Shown: in pieces, positions 51,680-59,978 of the stretch | Layout: each line of letters opens with the position of its first letter | Numbering within the stretch: the stretch's first letter is position 1 | Assembly (NCBI GenBank): GCA_034114085.1 | Contig: JAXEWB010000048.1 | Coordinates: 18,698-82,697, forward strand | DNA length: 64,000 nucleotides | Reading direction: 5' to 3' | Source of the DNA: Spiro-02 sp034114085 | GTDB lineage: Bacteria > Spirochaetota > Spirochaetia > Sphaerochaetales > Sphaerochaetaceae | Notes under the pieces: generated by a model | Told to the model about the DNA's origin: nothing | Databases searched by the model: none | The model's input: only the letters and a program-made list of their open reading frames with translations | Translations under genes and position numbers: made by a program

Positions 51680-53032
51680 ATGGAGAAATATGATCTGATA
51701 GCGGTCGGCGCCGGGCCGGGCGGATATGTCGCCGCGGAACGGGCCGGTGCGCTGGGCAAACGGGTGCTGCTGATTGAAAAGGAGCATTTCGGAGGGGTCT
51801 GCACCAATCGTGGCTGCATTCCCACCAAAAGCCTGCTCAATTCAGCCAAGCAATACCATCATGCGCTGGAAGCGGGGAAGTATGGCGTCCATTGCGAGGG
51901 CGTGAGCTTCAATCTTGCGGAGGCCATGGCATGGAAGCGGGAGACGATTCAGACCCTCCGCGGTGGAATCGAGTTCCTGATGAAGTCCAACAAGGTGGAT
52001 GTCGTGTTCGGCGAGGCTGTATTCACCGACGCCCGTCATGTGACGGTTGGCGCCGCCTCCTATGAAGGGGACTATTTGATACTCGCCACCGGTTCATCGC
52101 CGTTCGTGCCGCCGATTCCAGGCCACGACCTGCCCCATGTGCTGACCAGCGACGGTATCCTGGAGCTTACGGAAGCGCCGGAATCCCTGGCCGTCATTGG
52201 CGGCGGGGTAATCGGGGTGGAGTTCGCTTCGTTCTTTTCCATGATCGGGACGAAAGTCACCGTCATTGAGATGATGCCGGAAATCCTGCCGATGATGGAC
52301 GGCGAGTTTGCCAAGCTGATGCGGCGCGAGCTGAAGGCGGTGACCTTCAACCTTGGTTGCAAGGTCGAGGCGGTCACGCCGGAGGCGGTGGTCTACACCG
52401 ACGCGAGGGGCCAGCGGCAGGAGGTTCCCGCGAAGATGGTACTGATGAGCGTCGGCCGCCGTCCGAACGTCAAGGGGCTTGAAGCGCTGAAACTCGATAT
52501 TTCCCGTCAGGGAGTGGTCGTGAACGACTACATGCAGACCAATGTCAGCAATATATATGCGATTGGGGATGTCAACGGTCGTTCCCAGCTGGCCCATAGT
52601 GCCTCCCGCATGGCCGAAGTCGCCGTTTCGCATATCTGCGGTTCCCGGCGGCAGCGCATGCGGTACAACGCGATTCCCTGGGCCGTCTACGGTCAGCCTG
52701 AGGCGGCCGGTTGCGGCATGACCGAGCAGGATGCCGCGAAGAACGGTATTCCCGTCAAGACCGCCACGACGCAGATGCGGGCCAACGGTCGTTTTCTCGC
52801 CGAGCAGGGCAAACGGGCCGCGGGGCTGGTAAAGGTCGTGGCGCATGCCGATACCGGCGTGATCCTCGGAATCCATCTTCTCGGACCGTACAGCAGTGAG
52901 ATGATCTGGGGCGCAGCGGCGGTGATCGAGGCTGAGCTGCGGGTGTGCGACGTCAAGGAAGTCGTATTCCCCCATCCAAGCGTCTCTGAATTGATCAAGG
53001 ATACCTGTTTCGCCATCGACCATTCCCTATAG
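51680..53032 (+). CDS. lpdA: Dihydrolipoamide dehydrogenase (E3)
   Basis: 450 residues from the ATG at 51680 (GCGAGG seven bases upstream; ATG at 51674 is alternative). 'DLIAVGAGPGGYVAAERAG' binds FAD, the redox disulphide is Cys41/Cys46 in 'GGVCTNRGCIPTK', 'VIGGGVIGVEFASFFSMIG' binds NAD, and C-terminal 'FPHPSVSELI' holds the active-site His. It reoxidises the lipoamide of E2 and reduces NAD+. Slightly shorter than usual (~465-475). Second gene of the operon. Confidence 0.93.
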   Translation: MEKYDLIAVGAGPGGYVAAERAGALGKRVLLIEKEHFGGVCTNRGCIPTKSLLNSAKQYHHALEAGKYGVHCEGVSFNLAEAMAWKRETIQTLRGGIEFLMKSNKVDVVFGEAVFTDARHVTVGAASYEGDYLILATGSSPFVPPIPGHDLPHVLTSDGILELTEAPESLAVIGGGVIGVEFASFFSMIGTKVTVIEMMPEILPMMDGEFAKLMRRELKAVTFNLGCKVEAVTPEAVVYTDARGQRQEVPAKMVLMSVGRRPNVKGLEALKLDISRQGVVVNDYMQTNVSNIYAIGDVNGRSQLAHSASRMAEVAVSHICGSRRQRMRYNAIPWAVYGQPEAAGCGMTEQDAAKNGIPVKTATTQMRANGRFLAEQGKRAAGLVKVVAHADTGVILGIHLLGPYSSEMIWGAAAVIEAELRVCDVKEVVFPHPSVSELIKDTCFAIDHSL

Positions 53033-53086
53033 GGGCGGCCGACGGGACGAAGCTTTGACGATTGTATGATAAGGAGAGATAAATAC

Positions 53087-55543
53087 ATGTCCAGACAGAT
53101 TGAGTTTGATCCCGCGTCGCTGAGAAAGCCGCAGATGATCGATGTTCCGCAGATACCGGTCAACCAGTATGTATCCGACGCCAAGAAAGAGGTAAAGACG
53201 TTCGGCAAAGAACGTCTGGTGCGCGCCTACTATGACATGTTGCTGATCCGTGAATTCGAAACGATGCTCGACACAATCAAGAAGGAGGGCGTCTACCAAG
53301 GCATCTCCTTCAACCACAAGGGACCTGCCCACCTTTCCGCCGGTCAGGAATCCGCCGCGGTCGGGCAGTCGATGGTCCTCGGCCCTGAGGACTACATTTT
53401 TGGTTCTCACCGGAGCCATGGCGAAATCCTCGCTAAATGCCTGTCCGCCATCTGGAAGATGGAGGATACCGAACTGGTCAAGGTGATGGAGGATTTCATG
53501 GGCGGGGAGACGTTCCATGTCGTGGAGCGTCATTTTACCGGCAAGAATGTCAAGGATCTCGCGGAGAATTTCGTGCTGTACGGTGCGCTCGCCGAGATAT
53601 ACGCCAAGCGTACCGGTTTTTCCCGCGGTCTAGGCGGTTCGATGCATACGTTTTTCGCCCCATTCGGCAGTATGCCCAACAACGCCATCGTCGGCGGTTC
53701 CTGCACAATCGCCGTTGGTTCGGCCCTGTACAAGAAAATCAACCGCAAGCCGGGTATCGTCATTGCCAACATCGGCGACGGCTCCCTCGCTCGCGGGCCA
53801 GTCTGGGAAGGACTCGTCCTTTCCGCGATGGATCAGTACAAGACCTTGTGGAAGGAGAATCCCGGCAATCCGCCGTTCCTGCTCAATTGTTTCGACAATT
53901 TCTATGCGATGGGCGGGCAGCCGGTGGGCGAGACCATGGGCTACGGCATGGCCGCCCGCGTCGGGTGCGGCGTAAATTCCGTTTCCATGCATACCGAACG
54001 TGTTGACGGGTTCAACCCGCTCGCCGTCGCGGATGCGACCGAACGCAAGAAGAAGCTGTTGCTCAAAGGTGATGGCCCCGCATTCCTGGATACCATCACC
54101 TACCGATTCAGCGGGCATAGCCCGTCGGACGCCATGACCTACCGGACCAAGGAGGAACTTCAGGCCTTCCGCGATCAGGATCCAATCGCCGCCTATGGGG
54201 ACTATCTGGTATCCAACAAGATTGCCAAGGCGTCGGACCTTGAGTCCATGCACGGTGTTTTGTTGGAAAAGATGCGCAGGACGTTGGAGCTGACGGTTGA
54301 CGATACAGTCAGTCCGATGGTCGGCGCATCGTTCGTGGAATCGGTGATGTTCTCCGACGGCCACGAGGAAAAGCTGGATGACCGACAGCCGGAACTGTTG
54401 CAGTCCCTCGACGAGAACCCCCGTGTCAAGCAGATTGCCCAGCGCAACCGATACGCTTTCGACGCCGACGGCAAGCCGTATCCCGCCGCCCGGCAGTACC
54501 AGTACCGTGACGCGGTGTTCGAGGCGATGGCCCACCGTTTCGCCATTGACCCGACGATGATCGCTTACGGCGAAGACCACCGTGACTGGGGCGGCGCGTT
54601 CGCCTGCTATCGTGGCCTGACCGAGCTGCTTCCCGCCCACAGGTTCTTCAATTCTCCGATTTCCGAGTCGGCTATCGTTGGCAGCGGCGTAGGCTACGCC
54701 ATGTCCGGCGGTCGCGCCGTGGTCGAGCTGATGTACTGCGACTTCCTCGGTTGTGCGGGCGATGAGGTATTCAACCAGATGCCGAAATGGCAGGCGATGA
54801 GCGCCGGCGCCCTCAAGACGCCCCTGGTTCTCCGCGTCTCCGTCGGCAACAAATACGGTGCGCAGCATTCCCAGGAGTGGACTTCGATGGTCGCCGCCGT
54901 CCCCGGCCTCAAGGCGATGTATCCCGCCACTCCCTACGATGTGAAGGGCATGCTCAACTATGCGCTGCGTGGCACCGACCCCGTCGTGTTCTTCGAAAGC
55001 CAGAAGCTCTACGGTATCGGCGAGCAGTTTGAGAAGAACGGCGTTCCCGAAGGTTACTATGAAATTCCCGAAGGGGAGCCCGCCATCCGTCGCGTGGGTT
55101 CCGACATCACCCTGATCGCCCTCGGCCCCGCGTTGTATACAGCCGTCTCCGCCGCCGACCGTCTGGAGAAGGAGTTCAATCTCAAGGCCGAGGTCATTGA
55201 CCTGCGTTGGATTAACCCGCTCAGATACGAATCGCTGGTCGAGTCCATCAAGAAAACTGGGCGCTGCGTACTGGTGACTGATTCCGCCGAGCGAGGTTCC
55301 TACCTCCATACGGTGGCGTCCAATCTCGGTCGTCTTGCGTTTGACTATCTCGACGCTCCCCCGGTGGTGGTCGGCTCCAAGAACTGGATTACCCCGCCCG
55401 CGGAGATGGAGGAATACTATTTCGCCCATGCCGATTCGATACTTGACGCGATTCATGAGCAGATTCTGCCTTTGGGGGGGTATGTGCCGAAGCATAACTA
55501 TACCGATGGTGATTTCTTCCGTACCTCCCGCTCCGGGGTATGA
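53087..55543 (+). CDS. 2-oxoacid dehydrogenase E1, alpha-beta fusion
   Basis: 818 residues from the ATG at 53087 (AAGGAGAG upstream). Residues ~1-410 are an E1-alpha: 'FGSHRSHGEILAK', the TPP site 'IGDGSLARGPVWEGL' to 'NCFDNFYAMGGQ', and 'DTITYRFSGHSPSD'. Residues ~455-818 are an E1-beta: 'DPTMIAYGEDHRDWGGAF', 'FFNSPISESAIVGSGVGYAM', 'DLRWINPLRYESLVESIKKT'. It decarboxylates a 2-oxoacid and acylates the lipoyl arm of E2. Pyruvate, a branched 2-oxoacid or acetoin are all possible. Last of the E2-E3-E1 genes, in an unusual order. Confidence 0.9.
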   Translation: MSRQIEFDPASLRKPQMIDVPQIPVNQYVSDAKKEVKTFGKERLVRAYYDMLLIREFETMLDTIKKEGVYQGISFNHKGPAHLSAGQESAAVGQSMVLGPEDYIFGSHRSHGEILAKCLSAIWKMEDTELVKVMEDFMGGETFHVVERHFTGKNVKDLAENFVLYGALAEIYAKRTGFSRGLGGSMHTFFAPFGSMPNNAIVGGSCTIAVGSALYKKINRKPGIVIANIGDGSLARGPVWEGLVLSAMDQYKTLWKENPGNPPFLLNCFDNFYAMGGQPVGETMGYGMAARVGCGVNSVSMHTERVDGFNPLAVADATERKKKLLLKGDGPAFLDTITYRFSGHSPSDAMTYRTKEELQAFRDQDPIAAYGDYLVSNKIAKASDLESMHGVLLEKMRRTLELTVDDTVSPMVGASFVESVMFSDGHEEKLDDRQPELLQSLDENPRVKQIAQRNRYAFDADGKPYPAARQYQYRDAVFEAMAHRFAIDPTMIAYGEDHRDWGGAFACYRGLTELLPAHRFFNSPISESAIVGSGVGYAMSGGRAVVELMYCDFLGCAGDEVFNQMPKWQAMSAGALKTPLVLRVSVGNKYGAQHSQEWTSMVAAVPGLKAMYPATPYDVKGMLNYALRGTDPVVFFESQKLYGIGEQFEKNGVPEGYYEIPEGEPAIRRVGSDITLIALGPALYTAVSAADRLEKEFNLKAEVIDLRWINPLRYESLVESIKKTGRCVLVTDSAERGSYLHTVASNLGRLAFDYLDAPPVVVGSKNWITPPAEMEEYYFAHADSILDAIHEQILPLGGYVPKHNYTDGDFFRTSRSGV

Positions 55544-55978
55544 ACATCGTTGTACGTCGTCATCCGCAATGGGCCGTGCAAATAGCACTGTCCCACTGCG
55601 GCTGTCTAGTCCCCCGATGTTCATTAACAGTCATTTGGCGGCGTTGTCCTCGGCGGGCCGTGCAAATAGTCGCGTGGCTCTCATCCTGATCGTCATCATG
55701 TTCCATGTCTTTACATGATGGCGGGATGCGTCCCATCGCGGATGCCTGGTCCATTGGCAGCCTGGCCAACTGACTGTTGGCGAGAGTTGCGGGGTGCGGC
55801 GTTATTGGACGCCTTGCCGGACGATATGCATTGACGGTTGGCCGATGTGGGACTACCGTATGGTTAAGCGCGGTATTCCCGCAAGGTTTGTGTTCGGTTG
55901 TCGTCGGGCCGCCATGGGGTGTTCCCTGGGCGGAAGACGCGAGCGGGACGTGCGGGAGATGTAGAGGAGACGTTAAGA
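55544..55978 (+). other. Intergenic region with dispersed repeat copies
   Basis: About 435 bases. GGGCCGTGCAAATAG occurs at 55571-55585 and 55656-55670. The first copy continues into GCACTGTCCC, which also occurs after asd. No gene is supported. The ribosome site of the PHP gene is at 55963-55969. Confidence 0.55.
55571..55670 (+). repeat. Direct repeat GGGCCGTGCAAATAG, two copies 85 bases apart
   Basis: Identical 15-base copies at 55571-55585 and 55656-55670. The pattern GGGCCGT-N7-GCACTGTCCC of the first copy (55571-55594) recurs exactly at 24440-24463. All copies lie just downstream of a gene. Confidence 0.6.
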
Positions 55979-57295
55979 GTGGAAGAACTTGAACGACAGA
56001 TCAACGCTCCGGACAGGGCGATTCGGCTGGAGGCCGCCGCCGAGCTGGGCAGGCGGATTCGGGCGGGCGAGCTTGTCAGGACTCCGTTGGAGGAGGTGAA
56101 CAACCATGTCCATACCACGTGGTCGTTCAGCCCCTATGAACCCGCCGCCGCCGCATGGCAGGCTTGGAAGGCCGGGCTTGGCATCGTCGGTAGCATCGAT
56201 CATGACAGTATCGGTGCGGCGCAGGAGATGCTTGACGCCTCGGCGTTAATCGGCATAGCCAGCACCGTAGGCTTTGAACTGCGGGTGAGCTTCCTCGATA
56301 CCCCGTTGGCCGACAGGAAGATCAACAACCCTGATTCGCGGGGGATCGTCTACATGTGCGTGCATGGAGTACCACGGCAGCGCATCGGTGAAGTCGCTGA
56401 TTTCCTCGCCCCTGTGAACCATGAACGCAACAGGCGCAATCGGGAACAAGTGCAAAGGCTACAGTCTCTTGTCGGCAAGTACGGCTACGACCTCGACTTT
56501 GAGCGAGACGTCGTACCCCTTTCCCACGCCGACGAAGGCGGGAGCATCACCGAACGGCATATTCTCTATGCGCTGGCGTTGCAGACGATAGCCATGAAGG
56601 GCAAAGGGGAGAAGCTGGTCGGTTTCCTGTCGAGGGAACTTCAGATTCCGCTCACCCCGAAGACTGAAAGCCTGTTGCTCGAAGCGGACAACCCCCATTA
56701 CGCCTATGACCTGCTGGGGGTGTTCAAAAGCAACTTCCTCCCCCGGTTCTTCATCCAACCGGGCAGGGCTGAATGCCTGGACGCTAGAACTGTCGTCGAT
56801 TTCGGAAAATCCATCGGGGCTATTCCCGCCTACGCCTATCTGGGCGATGTCGGGGACAGCGTTACCGGGGATAAGAAGAAGGAACAGTTCGAGGACGGAT
56901 ATCTCGACCAGTTGATGGATGTGCTGGTTGACTTGGGATACCCCGCGATCACCTATATGCCCCCGCGCAATACCGTCGCCCAGATGGAACGGCTTCAGAA
57001 GCTCGCCCGTGAGCGGGACCTGATGGAGATCAGCGGGGTGGACATCAACTCATCGCGCCAGAGCTTCAACTGCCCTGAATTGCTACAGCCCTGCTGCCGG
57101 CATCTCGTCGATGCGGCGTGGGCGTTGGTCGCCCATGAGAAACTTTCCATCTGCGACCCCTCGCTCGGGCTGTTTTGCAAGGACAATCCGCTGGCGACGC
57201 TTCCGTTGCAGTCTAGGTTGGCGAAATACGCGGCGCTGGGTAGGGAGATGGATCCCTTCCATCCGGAAAAAATCATTGATCAATGGGGTATATAG
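55979..57295 (+). CDS. PHP-domain protein of unknown function
   Basis: 438 residues from a GTG at 55979 with AGAGGAG nine bases upstream; an upstream in-frame start has no ribosome site. 'NNHVHTTWSFSPYEPAAAA' (HxH) and 'GIVGSIDHDSIGAA' (DHD) are the first two PHP metal motifs, and 'GFELRVSF' supplies the Glu. Later metal ligands are less clear ('ISGVDINSS'). PHP enzymes are metal-dependent phosphoesterases. It sits two bases before the SDR gene, so a sugar-phosphate phosphatase or lactonase-like role in the deoxysugar pathway is an inference only. Substrate unknown. Confidence 0.72.
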   Translation: MEELERQINAPDRAIRLEAAAELGRRIRAGELVRTPLEEVNNHVHTTWSFSPYEPAAAAWQAWKAGLGIVGSIDHDSIGAAQEMLDASALIGIASTVGFELRVSFLDTPLADRKINNPDSRGIVYMCVHGVPRQRIGEVADFLAPVNHERNRRNREQVQRLQSLVGKYGYDLDFERDVVPLSHADEGGSITERHILYALALQTIAMKGKGEKLVGFLSRELQIPLTPKTESLLLEADNPHYAYDLLGVFKSNFLPRFFIQPGRAECLDARTVVDFGKSIGAIPAYAYLGDVGDSVTGDKKKEQFEDGYLDQLMDVLVDLGYPAITYMPPRNTVAQMERLQKLARERDLMEISGVDINSSRQSFNCPELLQPCCRHLVDAAWALVAHEKLSICDPSLGLFCKDNPLATLPLQSRLAKYAALGREMDPFHPEKIIDQWGI

Positions 57296-57296
57296 C

Positions 57297-58457
57297 ATGA
57301 CAAGTTTCAATAATCCAATCGTGGAAATTCCCGTTCTGCTTCGTGGATTGACGTTTGACGGTGAAAAGGGGTTGTTCGTCCATACCTTGCCACCCGATGC
57401 GAAGCAACCGGCCAGTCTTGAACTGGCCGCGGTCGCGGACGGCGTGGAGGCTTCGATAGAGGCTTGGAGGCGACAGCTTGAAGCGTATTATGCGGAGCAC
57501 TCGACGTTTCCCGCCATCGTCTCGGTCGCAGGACAGGACCTTCGGATGGGTTTGGGGGCTTCGTTCGATGAAGCGGCGGCGGGCGAGGGCGTTTCGGTCC
57601 GTCCCGGTGTCGCGGGTTCGACCGACCGCGGCGACGTGGTTCGCGGCAAGATTGCGCTTGTTACCGGTGGCGCCCAGGGTTTTGGCGAAGGCATGGTGCG
57701 CGGGCTGTGCGACTGCGGCGCGTTCGTGTACATCGCGGACATGAACGTGGCTGGCGCCCGGAAGCTCGCCGATGCGCTCAACGCCTCCGCCGGGCGTACC
57801 GTCGCCGCGGGGCTGGCGGTCAACGTGACCGACGAAGCCTCCGTCATCGCCATGATGGATGAAGTGGCCGCCCATACCGGCGGGCTGGACGTGTTCATCA
57901 GCAATGCCGGGGTGCTGCGGGCGGGAAGCGTAAAGACCATGGCGCTCAAGGACTTCCAGTTCGTTACCAGCGTCGACTACACGGGATTTTTCCTGTGCAG
58001 CAAGCACGCTTCCGTCCAACTGGCTCTCCAGAACCTCCCGTCGCGGGCCTACTATACCGACCTGATCGCGATCAGCAGCAAGTCGGGGCTTGAAGGCTCG
58101 AACAAGAACGGCGCCTACTCTGGGGCGAAGTTCGGGACGCTCGGCCTTACGCAGAGCTACGCGCTGGAACTGGTGACTGACAATATCAAGGTGAACGCCG
58201 TCTGTCCGGGGAACTTCCTCGACGGCCCGCTTTGGTCCGATCCCGAAAAGGGGCTGTTCGTCCAGTACCTCAACGCAGGAAAAGTCCCTGGCGCGAAGAC
58301 GGTGGCCGACGTGCGCCGCTTCTATGAATCGAAAGTGCCGATGAACCGCGGATGCCGTACCGAGGATGTCCTTCGCGCGATCTGCTATATCATCGAGCAG
58401 AAATATGAAACCGGCCAGGCTGTACCGGTCACAGGCGGGCAGGTAATGCTGAACTAG
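57297..58457 (+). CDS. SDR dehydrogenase with 115-residue N-terminal extension
   Basis: 386 residues. The SDR domain begins near residue 117: 'LVTGGAQGFGEGM', 'ISNAGVLRAG', 'ISSKSG', 'YSGAKFG', 'VNAVCPGNF', and ends 'GQAVPVTGGQVMLN'. It resembles the dehydrogenase half of bifunctional rhamnulose-1-phosphate aldolase/lactaldehyde dehydrogenases and sorbitol-6-phosphate dehydrogenases. The first ~115 residues, with 'FPAIVSVAGQDLRMGLG', recall the C-terminal end of the aldolase half (compare 'KVVCVQGRGVFAFG' in the aldolase at 42506), as if a fused gene had been split. Lactaldehyde oxidation to lactate is a plausible role. It starts one base after the PHP stop. Confidence 0.75.
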   Translation: MTSFNNPIVEIPVLLRGLTFDGEKGLFVHTLPPDAKQPASLELAAVADGVEASIEAWRRQLEAYYAEHSTFPAIVSVAGQDLRMGLGASFDEAAAGEGVSVRPGVAGSTDRGDVVRGKIALVTGGAQGFGEGMVRGLCDCGAFVYIADMNVAGARKLADALNASAGRTVAAGLAVNVTDEASVIAMMDEVAAHTGGLDVFISNAGVLRAGSVKTMALKDFQFVTSVDYTGFFLCSKHASVQLALQNLPSRAYYTDLIAISSKSGLEGSNKNGAYSGAKFGTLGLTQSYALELVTDNIKVNAVCPGNFLDGPLWSDPEKGLFVQYLNAGKVPGAKTVADVRRFYESKVPMNRGCRTEDVLRAICYIIEQKYETGQAVPVTGGQVMLN

Positions 58458-58517
58458 GGATGCGGGCCGGTTCGCGGCGCTGTATCACGTATTGTTTCTG
58501 AGAAGGGGAAACGTATT

Positions 58518-59783
58518 ATGAAGACACGAGCAGTGAGATTGTATGGAGTGAACGATCTGCGGGTCGAGGAATTCGCACTTCCGAGCATAGGGGATGATGA
58601 AATCCTCGCCAGAGTCGTGACCAACAGCGTATGCATGAGCGACCACAAGGCCGCTGGACAGGGCGCGGCGCACAAGCGCGTTCCCGATGATGTGGCTGAC
58701 AACCCGATTATCCTCGGCCATGAATTCTGCGGGGAAATCGTCGAGGTCGGCGCGAAATGGGCCGACAGGTTCTTTCCAGGCAAGCGGTTCTCGATTCAGC
58801 CGGCATTGAACTACAAGGGTTCCCTCGCCGCGCCCGGCTATTCTTACCGATACATCGGCGGCGACGCGACCTATATCGTCATCCCCCGCGAGGTGATGGA
58901 GATGGACTGCCTGCTTCCTTATGACGGCGATGCCTTTTTCCTCGGCTCGTTGGCCGAGCCGGTCTCCTGCATCGTCGGGACGTACCATGCGATGTATCAC
59001 ACCACCGCCGGTTCGTATGTCCACGACATGGGTATCGTCGAAGGCGGCAACCTCGCCATTATCGCGGGGGTAGGGCCGATGGGTCTTGGCGCGATCGACT
59101 ACGGCATCCACTGCGACCGCAAGCCCGGCCTGATGGTCGTCACCGATATCGACGAGGCCCGTCTCGCCCGCGCAGCTCAGCTCTATACCGTCGAGGAGGC
59201 CGCCCGCAACGGCGTCAAACTCGTCTACCTGAATACAAAGGATATCGTTGACCCCATAGCGGCCCTCATGGACCTGACCGGCGGCAAGGGGTACGACGAT
59301 GTTCTGGTCATGGCGCCGGTGCGCCCGTTGGTGGAGCAGGGCGACGCCATCCTCGCCAAGGACGGCTGCCTGAATTTCTTCGCCGGGCCGAACAAGACCG
59401 ACTTCACTGCGTCGATGAACTTCTACAACGTCCACTATGCGTCCCACCATATCGTGGGGACGAGCGGCGGCAATACCTCCGATATGATTGAATCGCTACA
59501 GATGATGGAAAAGGGCTTGCTGAACCCCGCCGCCATGGTCACGCATGTAGGTGGGCTGTCAGCCGTCCCGCGGACGGTCATTGACCTGCCGTCGATTCCT
59601 GGCGGCAAGAAGCTGATCTACACCCACATGGACCTGCCGCTGACCGCCATCGCCGATTTCGCCAAGCTAGGCGAGAGCGACCCGTTGTACGCAGAGCTTG
59701 ACCGGTTGGTCAAGAAGCACAACGGCCTGTGGTCTGCGGAAGCGGAACGGCATCTGCTCTCCCACGTGCCGTCCGGCGACTGA
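58518..59783 (+). CDS. Zinc-dependent alcohol dehydrogenase, SorE/YggP-like
   Basis: 421 residues. Medium-chain dehydrogenase without the four-Cys structural zinc. Catalytic zinc ligands fit Cys39 ('SVCMSDHK'), His68-Glu69 ('LGHEFCGE') and a later Glu ('SLAEPVSC'). The NAD fold is 'LAIIAGVGPMGLGAIDYG' with 'VVTDIDEARLARA'. The closest named relatives I can recall are L-sorbose-1-phosphate reductase (SorE) and YggP. It could act on a ketose-phosphate or a deoxysugar product. It follows the SDR by 60 bases and has AGAAGGGG upstream. Confidence 0.8.
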   Translation: MKTRAVRLYGVNDLRVEEFALPSIGDDEILARVVTNSVCMSDHKAAGQGAAHKRVPDDVADNPIILGHEFCGEIVEVGAKWADRFFPGKRFSIQPALNYKGSLAAPGYSYRYIGGDATYIVIPREVMEMDCLLPYDGDAFFLGSLAEPVSCIVGTYHAMYHTTAGSYVHDMGIVEGGNLAIIAGVGPMGLGAIDYGIHCDRKPGLMVVTDIDEARLARAAQLYTVEEAARNGVKLVYLNTKDIVDPIAALMDLTGGKGYDDVLVMAPVRPLVEQGDAILAKDGCLNFFAGPNKTDFTASMNFYNVHYASHHIVGTSGGNTSDMIESLQMMEKGLLNPAAMVTHVGGLSAVPRTVIDLPSIPGGKKLIYTHMDLPLTAIADFAKLGESDPLYAELDRLVKKHNGLWSAEAERHLLSHVPSGD

Positions 59784-59978
59784 GCCAGGAGCGTTGCCTC
59801 GTCCTGGATATGACTTGGCCGCAACCAGTTCGGAAATCGCCGGAAGTAGCCGGAAACGGCAGAGAGCGCCTGGTAGCGGTCGATAGCGACAGGATGCGGG
59901 CAAAGGTTACCGGGAGCCGGTAGCGTCCAGAAACTATCAGTGGCGGGTGGGGGACGCATGACGAAAGGAGGAATAGTT

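Noticed and set aside
53630..55624. 664-codon open frame on the minus strand
   Set aside because: Antisense to the E1 fusion; no ribosome site and no recognisable domain.
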